This document shows, piece after piece, positions 34,332 through 48,489 of a stretch of DNA of 64,000 bases. Each line of letters opens with the position of its first letter. Position 1 is the first letter of the stretch. The translations under genes and the position numbers were made by a program. Origin of the DNA: Topomyia yanbarensis (taxonomy: Eukaryota; Arthropoda; Insecta; Diptera; Culicidae). The stretch is taken from NCBI RefSeq assembly GCF_030247195.1, contig NC_080672.1, forward strand, positions 162,491,839 to 162,555,838. Reading direction: 5' to 3'. The notes below the pieces were generated by a model. That model had not been told where the DNA came from. It saw only the letters and a list, made by a program, of their open reading frames with translations, and made no database searches.

Positions 34332-36055
34332 GTTACTAAGAAATAAAATCTATAAGCTATGTCCAATATAATTTGGCACCATTATTTTTACGACATATTT
34401 TGAAAACTTTTTTTTACTTCAAACTAAAAATTTACAAACGAACCTTTTCAAATACATAAAACGCACAATCCAATCATTAAAAAACAATTGAATTGTACTG
34501 TCAAATCCAATTACAAATGCATCATTTCTCCCGTTTCCTCTTGGCAATTGTGGAATTATGGATCGTTTTCGATGACATTTTCTCAACTGTGAATTTTGAT
34601 TAATTTGGAGAACTTAAAGATGAAGTAATAATACTTAGATTTAAAAACAACCCACAGAATGTAATTATCATCATCAAACCAAAAAAAAAAATTGGTGGAA
34701 TTTTTTTCGCGTGCATCCATTGTTCGTCCAACTGGGAATGTTTTCTACCTAATTAACAAATAATATTTTTAGTTAGGAGTATTTTGTAACTTTTTGAAAG
34801 TAAAGCTTTCGAAGTTAGTGTAGGGCATTGCGATTTTTTTGTGTTTCTCAAAGCCTCCCTTCATATTGTGACAAGTGTCAAAATTAGCCCAGATGCCAAA
34901 TTTTGCATAGTTTGGACAATTTTGTCTTAATTGAAAATTTAACTCGAAAACTCAGCGTAGGGGTTAGATATTTTTACATGTGTATGCAAAGTTTGAAAGA
35001 AATCGGTTAAGTACTTTTTGAATGGCAGGTACCACCCACCGCAAATCATGTTTTTCCAGAGACGTTCTACAAAAATGGAAAAATTACAGCATGTTATTGA
35101 AATGATGCACTATAACGTACAAAAGTTTTTATCAATTCGCTTCATGCAAAGTTTAAAAAAATCGATGTGTAACGATTTTCGTAAATTCTTGTCATGTTAT
35201 CGTGATAATTTAGTCTTGAGCTTACCCTCGGATTTTTTACACAGAGTCACCTGTCATATTTTTCTTAATTATTTCACGGACATAAATTGTGGCTAGGTAA
35301 TGTATTTTTGGTACTCAGTGCAGTTTCATTTAATTCCGAACATTACACTGCATCTTAACAAAAGAATAAAAGGGTTACAGGTCAGCTTCCTTGAATCTAA
35401 TACTCGCGCATATGAGACTGGTTGCAAGCAGTTGTACACAATAGCTCACATAGAAATTTTAAAACCAAAGTGCAGAGCGAATAATCCATGCATAATAGTC
35501 TGAGTTCCTTGTAATTGTTTACGTAAGTATATTAAGATAATGTGGAAGTTAATTACTTCATGAACTATATCGTGAACAGTTTCACGAGTTCGACTGGTGA
35601 ATCGCGTCTAGCATATTAGAAATCGTGAATCGGTTAAAAAATGGATAAATAATACACTGCGTTTCAGTAAAATTGATAATGTGCTAAGATTAAGATCAGG
35701 CACAATATCGTAAATTTCATAAAATATATCTTGAAAGTGGCAGTGTCTTTTTTGAATTTGTGAACCATTCCACGCACACGAATGGTGAATTGTAACTTAT
35801 ATGCTCGCAATCATAACCAGTTGACGAAGCAAGAATGTATCCATGCATTATATTCCGAGTGTCGTGTTATGATTTTTGAGAAAAAAGCAAGACTATTAAT
35901 TTTGTGATGTAATTCACAACCACCAAATAAAGATCATGTGTGATAAATCATGAATCAGTTAACGTTGTATATTCGGACCATACACAATGTTCCTAGATTT
36001 GTGGATAAAATTATGAGTCGACGATTTTAGAGTTCGCGAATTATCGGCGTGAGAA
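34332..36055. other. Intronic AT-rich sequence, nothing recognised
   Basis: No gene or transposon protein. Open frames at 35018-35296 and 35300-35503 show no domain and look fortuitous. 35540-36040 has several loosely related CGTGAATCG and GTGAACAGTTTCACGA-like phrases that may be old repeat DNA. Confidence 0.4.
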
Positions 36056-36140
36056 AAAGGCGCCGGCGGCGCGCCGGTCTACCCTTCGGCGTCGGCGTTT
36101 GTTAAAATTTACCGGCGTGGAGCGGCGGCGCCCAGGTCTA
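36056..36140. repeat. GC-rich GGC/GCC patch
   Basis: A short stretch built from CGGCGG and GGCGCC phrases (AAAGGCGCCGGCGGCGCGCC, then GGCGTCGGCG and GGAGCGGCGGCGCC) inside strongly AT-rich intron. It contains GC palindromes. No coding meaning is apparent. Confidence 0.6.
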
Positions 36141-36176
36141 GTTGAGACAGCCCGAGTGTACATTGATAAATAACAA

Positions 36177-36267
36177 TACAGTAATGTTTCGATTATATAA
36201 CGCTTACATATCCATATATGTATGCATGTATCTGTGTATATACATATGTATTCGAAACATTACTGTA
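36177..36267. mobile_element. Tiny TA-flanked MITE, 16 bp inverted arms
   Basis: 36177-36192 (TACAGTAATGTTTCGA) is the exact reverse complement of 36252-36267. The terminal TA on each side fits the TA duplication of Tc1/mariner or pogo-type elements, giving an 87 bp element with CAGTAATG ends. The ~60 bp centre is rich in ATGTAT. Confidence 0.7.
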
Positions 36268-37086
36268 ACAACAATAAGATGTTATCGATTTTTTTAGTAA
36301 AAATCGGACTTCTAGCTTCAAAGCGCTACAAAAAAACTTAAAAATCGAGCAAAAATAGAAACGCAAAATCGTTTTTATCACATCGTTTCATATGCACAAA
36401 TAACGATTTCGAACCCACTACATTTGTGGTGAGATCATGCTGTGTTAACTATTAAATAGCAGCAAAATGAAAAGAGATATAGACAAAGTGTCAAATAAAA
36501 AGTTATAGAGAACATTAAGGGGCATCAAATGAAAAATAGTAACGATAAATTTTGTTGATTAATAATTAGAATAATTAAAAAAACTCCAAAAAACACAAAT
36601 TTCGTTAGTGAAAAATCATTTAATACACTTAACTAAAAGATATTTGTACATGAACTGATAGGACATTTTCTCAGCTTTCCAATGAAATCTTGTAAATAAC
36701 GATATAAAGCATATTTTTTAGATTAGAGTCTTTTAAGCACTTGCAAGTCGGTTACAGGAAAGGTATAGTGATGAAATTACAAAAAAATGAGAGGAGATAG
36801 GAATATGACGTCCAAAAACAAATTATGAATCGTCCTAAAACCCATCTTTTGGATAATGAATATTGCTATAATCATACTTCATTACTTCGAGAAAATTAGC
36901 AAAAACCTACTCAAAAACACTAACATTTAACTACTTCACTGCTAAAATGTAATTAAAACTAATTAATTAAAAGTTATAAGAACACTATTCAATAGGAAAT
37001 TTTCTCACCTTTCGAATGGAACTACAAGCTTTAAAATACAAAGTGTACTTTTAAAGTTAGCGGTGTTTTAAGACAAATAAGTTTTA

Positions 37087-37318
<232 letters not shown>

Positions 37319-37371
37319 TCTGCAATAGAATTCCTTTCCACTAAGATAAGTTTTTTTTTCTTCTCTTACAG

Positions 37372-40300
37372 TATTGTCTGATTGACCTGAATATTAACGT
37401 GCGTAATTTCCGTCGACCGACAGTCGAAGATATTCTCAAGTACCGCATCGTGGTAGTAACTCTGAATATTTCTATGGAACTGGCTTCATTGGAATTACCG
37501 AAAGGACACTTCACGCATATCTTCCTAGACGAAGCTGCTCAAGCAATGGAGTGTGAAGCCATTATGCCCCTAGCGTTGGCAACCGAAAAAACGCGAATCG
37601 TCCTAGCCGGCGACCACATGCAGATGTCACCTGAACTGTTTTCTAATTTTGCAAAAGAACGTAAATTGCACATCTCATTGCTTGAAAGGTTGTACGATCA
37701 TTATCCCAATGACTTTCCATGTAAGATATTACTGTGTGAGAATTACCGTGCTCACGAGGCAATTATCAAGTTTACTTCGGAACTATTTTACGAACAAAAG
37801 TTGATCGCTTCTGGCAAGCAACCGAGACATGAGAAATTCTATCCTTTGACATTTTTCACTACCAGGGGCGAAGATGTACAGGATAAGAACTCGACGGCCT
37901 TTTACAACAATTCAGAAGTGTATGAAGTGGTCGAGCGGGTATGTGAACTACGAAAGAAATGGCCTAGCTCATGGGGAAAGATTAATGACCAAAGCATAGG
38001 GATCATGACACCTTACGCGGATCAAGTTTTTCGAATCCGATCGGAACTTAGAAAGCGAAGAATGGGCGGTATTAGTGTGGAAAGAGTATTGAATGTACAA
38101 GGTAAACAATTTCGAGCGATTTTCTTATCGACGGTGAGAACTAGACGTACGTGTACAACAAATACTAGTGAAATTAGCACTACGTCTGAGGATGTGGACT
38201 ATGGTTTTCTAAGTAACTCCAAGTTGCTGAATACAGCTATAACCCGAGCACAAAGTTTGGTGGCGGTTGTCGGGGATCCAGTAGCTCTGTGCTCGATAGG
38301 GCGCTGTAGGAAGGTTTGGGAGCGCTTCATCGAGATTTGTTATCAAAACAAAAGCTTATTCGGAATAACTTGGTCGCTGTTGAGATCACAACTCGATGGA
38401 GTTGAACTGAAAAAAACTTATGTCTTGAATCCCCTTGCTCCGGAATTTATACCACGTGCATTACAGGCTGAAGCTTACCTTAGAGAGCAAGCAGCTAATG
38501 TTACGGGCCAGTTCCACCAACAACCTCCGCATCACATTCAGCACACAAATAATTATCATCACCCGGTGAGTCAAAATTTCTCAGGTGGCCACTCGGTTAC
38601 ATCTGGTGGAATGATACGTCAAATAGCACCCCAGATGCAGCAACCTCAACCACCTTTCATAAATCACGGTCCCGGTAGTCATACAGGACATCCACCTTTA
38701 CCGCAACAAACACAGCAACAGTTTCCTTATCAAAACCACATGTTCTTTTATCAACAACAACAACAGCAACAGCAACAACCGCAGCCAATGCGTGGTCCGC
38801 CACCACATCCACCTTCCACGTTAGGACCACCTGTCCCACCCAATATTCCGCAGGCAGGGCCAACTGCATTTCAGCAAAATAATCCAGCAAATCTTTGGAA
38901 CGCACCTGGCACGGCTGGACATTTCCCCATGGTACCATCACCTGGAGGACGAAACACGCCGCCTGGATGGCGATTACCGCAAAAGAATTCAGTTCAACCA
39001 GTACGTCCACAAATCACCCAACACCAACATATGCCAATAACGGCGAGCGGTAGACCACTAATTCCTCCACCTATGAGAAGTCCTGTGTCACAACAGCAGC
39101 AATTATCGGCAGTTCCCCAGATGCCTTACTTACAACAGCAACAGCAGAATAAAGCACTTCAAAATTATAGTCCTTTCCCACACCACCAACAGCATCCCCC
39201 GGCCATAGGTCACCATCACCAGCAGCAACAACAAACACATCAAATGCACCAGAACCATATACGTCCTATTCTTGGAGGTCCAATCAGCCCCAGTTCCTAC
39301 CAGCAGCAGCAGCAGCAACAACAACAAACTTCACTCTACTCTCAGCAAGATCCTTATTTGTCGAACCTGTCAAATGATCTGATGGCCTCGATTACAGCAC
39401 GTGCCTCACAAATGCAGCTTCCTCCTACACTACCCCAGCAAGCATTATTGCACCAGCAAACCCCGAAATTAAATTCATTGCGTATAGATGATCGCCATAC
39501 CCTCGACAAAGATATACAGTTTTTGCAGAATGTTCACATCCCAGACAAGTTTTCTCAGCCCACAACTATTCAGCAACAACAACATCAGCATCATTCCAAT
39601 ACAGCTATCAATGCCGACTTAAATCACTTACTGCCGCCTAATATGAGCTTCCTAGATGTAGCTCTTCAGTCAAAAGAATTCCAATATCTTTGGTTCATTA
39701 AACTGGTGGAAACGCAAGGACTCGAAGCGGCAAATAAATTTACCGATATTCTTCGACAGGTTCCTTTGGCACCAAACACTGCTCAGCATCAGCAGCCACA
39801 GAAGAAACTGAATCCGACGATGCCATCCCAAGCGGATATGATATTGGAAAACATAATAAATCCGAATAAGGATGTGCTCGGTTCTACCAGCCTACATCAT
39901 TCAACAATGCTGCATCCACAACAGAATGTCCCTTCAGTTCTTACCAATGGTAATGCATTGTTGGGGCCTAACAATGGTAAAAGTTTGCTGGAAGGGGTCG
40001 ATTTGTTTGGCAATATGTCATCTTCTCTGCCGAATGAGTTACCGCTTATCAGTACCAATCCACCATCAACCACACAACAGTCAGTACCATTGTATCGTCG
40101 CCAAGCAGGTCAAAACTACCAGAACAACTCCGGCGGAACATCTACTGCTCAATCGATAGCGTCATCTACACCCGATCTGCTGGACAATCATCTTCAGCAG
40201 TCTCTTTTTGAGTCTTTGGATGGTAAACTTCATGCAAACAATAGCAGCAGTATGCTTTTCGGTGGCGGTCAAAATCAAAACCAATTTGCTGCAGGTGAAC

Positions 40301-40704
40301 AGGCTAACGGTTTTCAAGGGTTTGCCTCCATCCACAACATCGCGGCCGGTCTGATGCAACAACAACACAACCTAAATAATCGCGAGTTCCTGCATCAGTT
40401 GCAACAACAGCAAGCGCAACATCATCACCATCAGCAACAGCAGCAACATCATTTGCATGATAGTCGAAACGTATCCGCCGCAAGTACCGTTGAAGAATTA
40501 CTGAGCCGTCAAAATCAAACTTACGCCAGTGTGCTTAGTCAGGGCGGTGGGTTGGGTCAGACTAACAAACAGCTCGGTGCACCAAAGGACGGTGTTGGCG
40601 GTGGTGTGGATGGTGGAACCGGTTCTCCCGGCGTCGGAGACCCTTTTGCTGCCCTTAGAGATCTCGGTCGAAAAAGTAATGGCTTCTACAACTACTTTCA
40701 GTGA
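37372..40704 (+). CDS. HELZ: HELZ helicase, last exon (motifs II-VI, Q-rich tail)
   Basis: It follows the acceptor CTCTTACAG and keeps frame ([20 protein letters not shown]). It completes the SF1 helicase core: motif [12 protein letters not shown] (D1046), motif [14 protein letters not shown] (~1071), [12 protein letters not shown] (IV), [16 protein letters not shown] (V, ~1240) and [16 protein letters not shown] (VI, ~1280). [12 protein letters not shown] and [20 protein letters not shown] follow, near-invariant in the family. The remaining ~750 residues are low-complexity, rich in Gln, His, Pro and Asn, with poly-Q tracts (for example 38751-38785 and 39301-39328), as expected of the disordered tail that in human HELZ contacts CCR4-NOT. 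Near the C-terminus, [10 protein letters not shown] and the final SNGFYNYFQ match conserved family ends. The stop TGA is at 40702-40704. Confidence 0.97.
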   Translation, partial: YCLIDLNINVRNFRRPTVEDILKYRIVVVTLNISMELASLELPKGHFTHIFLDEAAQAMECEAIMPLALATEKTRIVLAGDHMQMSPELFSNFAKERKLHISLLERLYDHYPNDFPCKILLCENYRAHEAIIKFTSELFYEQKLIASGKQPRHEKFYPLTFFTTRGEDVQDKNSTAFYNNSEVYEVVERVCELRKKWPSSWGKINDQSIGIMTPYADQVFRIRSELRKRRMGGISVERVLNVQGKQFRAIFLSTVRTRRTCTTNTSEISTTSEDVDYGFLSNSKLLNTAITRAQSLVAVVGDPVALCSIGRCRKVWERFIEICYQNKSLFGITWSLLRSQLDGVELKKTYVLNPLAPEFIPRALQAEAYLREQAANVTGQFHQQPPHHIQHTNNYHHPVSQNFSGGHSVTSGGMIRQIAPQMQQPQPPFINHGPGSHTGHPPLPQQTQQQFPYQNHMFFYQQQQQQQQQPQPMRGPPPHPPSTLGPPVPPNIPQAGPTAFQQNNPANLWNAPGTAGHFPMVPSPGGRNTPPGWRLPQKNSVQPVRPQITQHQHMPITASGRPLIPPPMRSPVSQQQQLSAVPQMPYLQQQQQNKALQNYSPFPHHQQHPPAIGHHHQQQQQTHQMHQNHIRPILGGPISPSSYQQQQQQQQQTSLYSQQDPYLSNLSNDLMASITARASQMQLPPTLPQQALLHQQTPKLNSLRIDDRHTLDKDIQFLQNVHIPDKFSQPTTIQQQQHQHHSNTAINADLNHLLPPNMSFLDVALQSKEFQYLWFIKLVETQGLEAANKFTDILRQVPLAPNTAQHQQPQKKLNPTMPSQADMILENIINPNKDVLGSTSLHHSTMLHPQQNVPSVLTNGNALLGPNNGKSLLEGVDLFGNMSSSLPNELPLISTNPPSTTQQSVPLYRRQAGQNYQNNSGGTSTAQSIASSTPDLLDNHLQQSLFESLDGKLHANNSSSMLFGGGQNQNQFAAGEQANGFQGFASIHNIAAGLMQQQHNLNNREFLHQLQQQQAQHHHHQQQQQHHLHDSRNVSAASTVEELLSRQNQTYASVLSQGGGLGQTNKQLGAPKDGVGGGVDGGTGSPGVGDPFAALRDLGRKSNGFYNYFQ

Positions 40705-41700
40705 GCATCCTCTTAGGGAAGGTGAGTCGATCTTTTGATAGCGTTATGTGATTATGGTTCCCGATCAGGCAGGGTAGACTACTGTCAAGCATGCAACATA
40801 CCATTCGAACTACTTGCTACCGATAAGCATATTTTTCTGTGCGGTTTGTAGGGAAATATTAGAAAGAGGTAATCATCAAAAATAAGTCAAATAAAATAAA
40901 TGGAATTGGGCTCTCTGTGCAAATATGTATTTTCAATTGAATTATTTGCCACTGCCATTTTTGTTAAATCATACTTCATTGACTGGATTCAAGATAGTAA
41001 ATTACCTACTGAATTTAAAATAGAAAATATTCTGTTTCATTGAGCACGTATTAAGCAAATATTCTATATGCATAACTAAGTTTAAATGGTAGCGGCCCCC
41101 TCGAACCTGGAGTATTATATCCAACTGAGATAACTTAATAGGAGTAATACCAGCCATTTTTATTTCTTGAGCTATTGCCAACAACTCCAAGTCATTCGGT
41201 ATCTTTATTCAAATTGAATTTTCGCGTATATTTACTTTGTTCTTTTTTGTACAAGCTCTTTCAAATATATTTATCGATGATTTCCTCTTTTTCGATTTTC
41301 TTACAGTATCACTTAAGTCTATCCTGCCTTGTAGGAAAAATCAGTGATTAAAACGACAGCGGGAATGTTATTGAATTAAGAAAATTGTATGAAGTTTAAA
41401 ATTGATAAAAGAAAAAAATCAAAAAAAAGGGAAAAACTTTATGAAAATCCAAAAAGTTATGTCTACTTATATTTATCTAAATACTTATATAACATATTAC
41501 ACTTAATAATTTATAAAAAACAAAATAAACAAAAATTAAGAAAAGCATGAAGCTATATTATATTACACTGGAACACTAATTATCACTATTTTATTATTCT
41601 AATCTTGCAGTAGTTTTCAATTCGTAGTTAAGCGTAAAATCTTGTGTTTCGTGTTTCATTTCCTCTAAGTCAATACTCTAAATTAAATAAAGATATCACA
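40705..41700 (+). other. HELZ 3' UTR (probable)
   Basis: No coding sequence. AATAAA hexamers occur at 40890-40895, 40895-40900 and again near 41686-41692, giving alternative candidate 3' ends. The true end cannot be chosen from sequence alone. Confidence 0.55.
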
Positions 41701-44700
41701 CACAGTAAGATGAGCCAACGTATTCCTTAAAATTGATAACCATTTACCAACTTGTTTGTCATCAAACCATCAGCACAAGACAAAAGACAATTTTAGACCA
41801 ATACCATATACCGTTCTATTATCGCTGTACGCATAACTGTCCCACGGGCTACGGAATTTCCTATGCACATTTTTAGCACACCGCAAAAAAATTCAATCTG
41901 AAGGAAATACCCCCCCCCCCCCCTCTTTTGTGACAAATGTTAAAGTACCCACACGATTTTTACAGTAAGCGGCAAGTCACGGCGGGTAACCTAGCACAAA
42001 GTTTCAATAGCCTACCGCTCGCCAGCAGTTATTGAAACTCGCCTAGCCGCTATTTTGTTCACTGGGTAAGCTCAGATGCACATCATTTGGACAATTTTAG
42101 ACCCACGTTTATTTCGTTTGAAGTGTATAACATTCGCACTATGTGGAAAACTTAGGAAAAAAATATATTAAATGCTATGACTTTTGAAGTAGCACTCATA
42201 AAATTTCATTTTATGCCTTATATTAATGTAAATATTATCATTTCAACGGAAATATATTTGTTTCTCGAAAAATACAGAAAGCTGGAGTTTATAAGAGCGG
42301 TGGAGCCGTTAAAACTTATAGCGTTTTCGTTTTTTCTTGGTGCTACACCAGTGTAGTGCAAAGAAAGAGATAGACTGATTACACCCAAGTTTGAATGAGT
42401 GTAGCATCGACTACACCGGTGTCGAAAACCAAAATGCTATTAGTAAAAGTGCAATTTTTGGCATCTTTCATTAATTATTCTTTCAAACTGGGTTTCAACA
42501 ACATTTCAAAAGTATAAGAAATACTTCAGATTGTTGGTCCGCACTTGGGAGCGCAATTCTGTTGAAGAAAGTGTATAGCTATGTCTAATGGGGTGTGAGT
42601 TATTCAAGATTTTGTTAAATAGCGTTTTGAAATTTTTAGCTATTCATCAAAATGACACAGTTCTACAAAATAACAGAGTTGTCATCATCTTTCAATTGTG
42701 AATTTTCGATATTTTGGTCCATTTGTGGCTGTCCCGTTTAAATAATAGAACCTTCAATTCCAAATCCGGTTTCATCAAACTACGACTCGCACGAAGTAAG
42801 CGAAATGTGCGTTCCGGTCATCAAACTGAATTGCAAGGGAGAGAAAGTGACGTGTAGCCCATTACACTTCCGGAAGCAACGTGGAACGTGTTTTTTGCAT
42901 AGGATATAGAAAGGATCTTCGCATGCTGGATACCGGTGAGACCGTTTCATGTATCTTTTTCAAACAATTTAAATATCATGGCAATATGGCCTGTATTAAG
43001 CAATAACATTTTTTTCGTTTTTTGATATCTCCATCATCTATGGAAACTGCTTCGGTTCCAAGCGTTTTCTATAAGTAAATGATAGGACTATTACGAAATA
43101 AAAACGCTTGTAAGGACGTGTCCAGGTGTGTGGAGTGGAGCGGGTCTACGTCATTGTAGATCGTGGCGTGGCCCAATATGGCAATTGATATGCTCAATTC
43201 TGCAACTCCATCTACGATTTGTGCAGGTGCTCGTGCTATGTTATATGCTATGATATACTATGTTCTACAAAATAAAACAATGAAATTGACCGCATATTGT
43301 TTTTCGTAAAATAGTTGAAAAATGGCGCTTTTCGTTTCCCTATAGTATACCAGAATCGGCTTTTACGAGCAATCGACGATTTTTTTAAATTATTAAGTAT
43401 AATAATAACCACCCAACGGGATTGAAAAAAAAACGAAAATCAAAAGAAAATATGTTGAGTTAGTAGCAAGTTATAGCATATATTTGAATGCTAAATTGAA
43501 TGGCGTATTCAGATTTTGTATCTAATGTAACCTTAAAAAGAAAAAAAATGCAGAAGAGTGAGGTGAATGTTATCGCAAAGTTATCGTTATATTTATAACT
43601 GATAATGCAAAAAATCATTAAAATCTGAATCCAAAAAATTCACATTTTACAAAGTTTTGATGGCTCTGCCGCTCTTGTAATTCAAAAATTGTACAAACTT
43701 ACTCACCAAATGTCTTCATTTGGATCCCCATAAAAATAAAAAAAGCTGAACAAATCTAAAACAGTTCAGGAGCACTTCAACAGCATGAATTTGAAATTTT
43801 ACCCAAAATCAACCCATTTTTCAAAAAATCAAGAGTCGCCACCAGTAAAGAGCGTATTAGTAAACTCACCCCTAAGAAGAAAGTGGTCCTAATAATGTAC
43901 CGCTCATTTAAGAAGTGATCTCGATGGCTTTTTAACATAATGTCATTTTAGACGCCCTGTTTGACATTTGTCATAATATGATGGGGTGCCTTTGTGATTT
44001 GGGAAATAAGTGTTTTTTGCAATGCTCTAATGCACATGACACAATTATGCGTAGATCGGCAGTCCAGGTACTGGTATAGGGATCATCTATCACTTCTGTA
44101 CGTAAGCCTGGCCTTTCTTTAGCAACCACCATCAATTCTACTTCAAATTTTCGCACAAGTACTGATCAATAATGATTGATGTTTTCGGGTCTAGATTGCG
44201 GATATATTTCGTTAATGTGTACTATGAACAACTTGGATGGGACTATGTACATAAGTGATAGGTTGCCCTTCCTTCCCCACAGCAAAAGAAAACAAACTAT
44301 TCAAACTCACCTGCAAGCTGATTTAGATAACATTTATCAAAGATGAACGCAAAAACAATAGTAATTGGACAATTGCTGCACAGGAAATTGAGTCCTTTCT
44401 GAATCCTTATTTTTACGTTTTAGTGCTTGAACCGTGTGGAACGATTTGTAATGTGTATACTTGTTATAGATACAATGGTCACAGCTAAGGACGATCAAAT
44501 CGTCGCATAGAATGCCTTCGCTGAAACTAAGAAACTTAACTTGTTACTTTTTATACTTGTCCAGTTTTTGATTTTTACTATTGAATTGCTACGATATAAT
44601 TTTATTATATTAGTTAGAAATAATGTATTGTGAAGAAGCTCTCATTTTTATAAAAAATAAAGGTTTAACATAAAAATTATTGAAAAAAATGAAAATTAAA

Positions 44701-45439
44701 AAAAAACGAAAAGTGACAAATAGCAAAAATATTAATGTGAACACAGTAGAATTATTACCGCATCGAGTAGACTTTCTCAGTGTTTTTTCATCTCCAACAT
44801 TTTTTTTCTTTCACAATTTAGTAGCATGCAGTCTGGCAAACCTTACATAACATAATGTTGCTCCAGAGAATTTCTCATAAAATTCTTATCGTAAGAAGGA
44901 ATCTTATCAATCGAATTGAAATACGGCGGTTAGATTTTATGAGTGGTTTATAAATCCATTCGTTTGAAAAAGAGATGCACCGTTGCGTAGGATGATGATG
45001 CCAATATTGAGCTGTTGAGCAATTCTAATATAAACTAGATGTCCTCATAATAGGACCGTGGTAAAAATAAACCTACGTAACATGCAATCTGAGGAACACG
45101 GGTAAAAATAATGTGGGTAACAAAATCAGCTGCTCATGACGATATTTGTAACACAATTGCAACTAGTATAAGCGTGAAAAATACGTGTTCAAGACAACCA
45201 CAAGCGCGAAATATTAGGTATCTCTCGTGGACTGCACCGACAGTATCAAAAATAATATTCATTGATAATGGTGAAGTCATTATTCGTAGATTTTATCTCA
45301 ATACTGAAAAAGCTACTTATACGTTCCCACATATGAATAACTAGCAGAAGCAGGTGCCATATTGTAACATCTCTTTTTTTCGTCTGTAACATATTCACGA
45401 AAAATGCTTGTTTGAGAATATATAATTAAAGTTCCATTC
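41701..45439. other. Intergenic AT-rich sequence
   Basis: No gene recognised. A 14-base C-run lies at 41910-41923. A small palindromic element is listed separately at 42316-42442. The open frames at 43971-44156 and 45111-45344 show no domains. Confidence 0.45.
42316..42442. mobile_element. Small palindromic MITE
   Basis: The left end TTATAGCGTTTTCGTTTT and the complement of the right end, TAATAGCATTTTGGTTTT, are similar. Inside, GCTACACCAGTGTAG and CTACACCGGTGTCG pair imperfectly. About 127 bp, non-coding. The ends are approximate. Confidence 0.5.
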
Positions 45440-45447
45440 AATGTCGA

Positions 45448-46763
45448 GGGAGCGCGTCGTTTGGCGTAAGTTCATTTGGCATAACAGCAGGTGACACATG
45501 CTTTCGTTTGACATAATGTTCATTTGGCATAAGAGTCGTTTGACAAAATTGGAAATATACATTGAAATCTTTGTTATATTAGGCGTGGACGCCTAATGTG
45601 GCTACGCCACATCGTTTTAAGCATGGTGCTGCCCGACATTGCTCTGCTCCGACGGACTTAAACTAGTTGACAGCCCCTATGTTTGAGTAACTCAGGCAAA
45701 CGAGTGGGTCATATGTTTGCTTGTGAGGGTCGCCGCTTCGACGGTGGGTCGACGGCCACCTCGCCCGGCGTATCCTCAGCGGATTTGCACCGCTTCGGAT
45801 ACTTGGTCTCGGTTATGCGAGCCCAGGTCTATTTGGTATATAGATTCAAAGAACTGCTTATGCTTGAAAGGAGGAATCAACCTCAAACCTTCAGTAAACC
45901 GGGGGAACGAGTGAATCACTAGTTTATTTGCGAGGGCTATTCGGTATTGAAATTCAAAGAATTGCTGATGTCTGGTATCAACCCTTATGTTTATGAAAAA
46001 ATATATGAATATATTTGCCAGAAACATAAGGGTTGATTCCTTCTTTCAGCCATGAGCTGTTCTTTAAATTTGTATTCACAATAGCTCTCGCAAGTAGGCT
46101 GGTGATACACTCGTTTGCCCGGTTTACCCAAACCTAGGGGTTGACTCCTTCTTTCAAACACGAGCAGTTCTTTGAATCTGCATGCCAAATAAGTTCGCAA
46201 GTAAACTGTTGAACTGCTCGTTTGCGCGGTGTATTTAAACATTAGGGTTGATGATTGTTCTTTCAAACATGAACAGTTCTTTGAATCTATATATACCGTA
46301 TAGCCCGTGGATTTGTCGCATAAGCGAGACCAAGGATCCGAAGCGACGCAAAGCCGTCGGAAGCGGCGGCCCTTTGCAAGCAAACCTGTTTGCCCGGATT
46401 ACTCAAACATAGGGGCTATCAACTAGTTTAAGTCGGACGGAGCGGAACGATGTCGGACAGCACCAAACTTAAAGCGATGTGGTGTTGCCACATTAGGCAT
46501 CAACGCCTAATAACAGAGAATTCAATGTATATTTCAAATTATGCCAAAAAACGGGACGAGCATAGTGTAGTTGGCAAATCGATTGCCTTGTACGCAACTT
46601 CCCTGGGTTCGATTCCCAACCCCGCACATAGGGTTAGAGATTTTTCCAAAAAGAGATTTCTTTAAAACGAAAAGAGGCGAATGACCCTAAGGTTAAACCA
46701 AACGACCATTATGCCAAACGAAAGTATGTGCCAGCTGCTGATATGCCAAACGACGTACTTCCC
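45448..46763. mobile_element. Long inverted-repeat element, 1316 bp, 8-9 bp target duplication
   Basis: The ends read GGGAGCGCGTCGTTTGG and (complement) GGGAAGTACGTCGTTTGG. The arms extend to the centre near 46007, where ATCAACCCTTATGTTT and AAACATAAGGGTTGAT face each other. AATGTCGA(G) flanks both sides (45440-45448 and 46764-46772), an 8 bp or 9 bp duplication. The outer ~90 bp hold repeats of CGTTTGGCATAA. Inside are several copies of a ~120 bp unit (AGATTCAAAGAACTGCTCATG...GGAGTCAACCCCTATG...CCGGGCAAACGAGTG). No transposase. Duplication size fits hAT-like elements, but the ends do not clearly. Confidence 0.82.
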
Positions 46764-46772
46764 AATGTCGAG

Positions 46773-48489
46773 GAGTACTTGATGTAACCGAGATTATGAT
46801 TATCTGATGAACTGCATCTTATGCATAAGTAAACTACTGCTTGTTTTTAAATTAGGATCGGTGCTGCTAACACCAGCTGCGCCAGTGTATCAATAAAGAG
46901 AAATAACCGTTTTACAGCCTCTATTTCTCTCAGTATACTGGCGATGTATTAGTTCCAGTAAAAAAATCAATATTAATGTCTCGACTATTATAAAGAAGTT
47001 TAGTAGAAATGTGACTAGGATGGATATTATCACCCGTAAATCGTTAGGTAATCATAAATCTTCAATACTAAGAACTGTGATTTCGTCGTTGAATTCGTAA
47101 ATTATACAAATTTTCTCTCGCAACGTGTTTTGATTTAAAGGTCCCAATTTGAAAAACTTCAATGTTGTTACAACAATCGACGGACCTTTCAAACAAAGCT
47201 TTGGCATTCTGGTTGTGACGGAGTGTTCTGTTTGTGTTGTAGTCACGTGATGCGTATTGAAATGACACAGTAAGAACATGAGTATTAAGAAGTGTAGCGT
47301 AATGTTAGCAGATGTATAAGCAGAGAGACGAATAGTGTGTAACACTATTGCGAACAAAGCAAATAAACATTAATGATGCCTTGAAGGAATAAATATTGTA
47401 CATTCATCCGTAGCGAAACTTAAATTAGCCAGTGTTTAGATAAATTGTGGTTTTAAGTGGCATTCTAAGCTTTATTTATCATTAAAGCTAGTTTCAGAAC
47501 TAATTCGGAAATACAAATCATTTGCAAAATAAATCCAACACTCACGATACGATACTTTGAAAAAGATAATTAGAATCATTCAAAGTGATACATTGGAAGC
47601 GGTTGCCAAAATGCTAGTGTTGATATCATAATAAAGGAAATGTTGCCGTTTTGGTTTGTTGTCACTATTAGTCTCTCTGCCTATTCTCCGAAAGGCAGTT
47701 GTTCAATAAGATCATGTTCTGCTGCATGTTTTGGAATATTTAGTTCTACTAATATCGTTTTTTGTACAAACAATCGTCTTTGAAAAACAGTACCTTTCTG
47801 TATTAATGCAAGAAATATTTATTTTGTTCAGAAACGTTGTGAAGAATCACTGAGAAAGATACATCCGACGGCTATACCTAGATCATAAATAATAATAACA
47901 AATTATATTATAACAAAAAAAAACAAACAAAATTTAAAAAAAAATATAAAAATAAAAAAACACAAAAAACTATTATTGATGAAAATTAGTATTTAACGTA
48001 ATTGTATATGTAAAAATAAATATATTTGAAATATGACATGAAAATTCAACCAGAAAAAAATAAGTAACATAACTATCTGAAAACTTGCGAGATATATGCA
48101 AAACAAAATTATATGAATGTACTTTTATTGGTGATGAAAAAACACTTTAAAACTGAAAAGAACGTCTTGTTTATGACAAACTAGCTGTAGTCTTTTATTT
48201 GCCATATGTCAGACCCTATTCACTTTGACAAAATTCAATCTTCAATTCAGTAATGGTATCGAACGAGTTTCACATTGAACTAATAACATCTAGCTATCTC
48301 ACTCACCCACACCTCTACACAGTATCAAGATTAAGCGAGAGCTGTCTTTTTATTCTGTTCCTTGCATTGGTGTTTTCGGGATTGAGGCTCTGTCCGCAAT
48401 GGTATGAGAGTGAGAAGAATGTCAGACTACGAAGAAGAAATTGAGAAAAATCGCTTGAAATCATGGCTCGGAGAAAATTTTCTAAACAG
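46773..48489. other. Intergenic sequence, nothing recognised
   Basis: AT-rich. Overlapping open frames at 47052-47357 (-) have no recognisable domain. A-rich low complexity lies at 47910-48060. Confidence 0.4.

Noticed and set aside
38657..39010. Minus-strand frames opposite the last HELZ exon, also at 39130-39327
   Set aside because: They are shadows of the Gln/Pro-rich coding sequence (Val/Leu runs opposite CAA/CAG codons).
41910..41923. Poly(C) run as a functional element
   Set aside because: A plain homopolymer of 14 C with no associated structure; likely a simple repeat or sequencing-sensitive tract.
47052..47357. Overlapping minus-strand open frames of 101 and 66 codons
   Set aside because: No domain, two frames equally open, and no repeat of the sequence elsewhere in the window.
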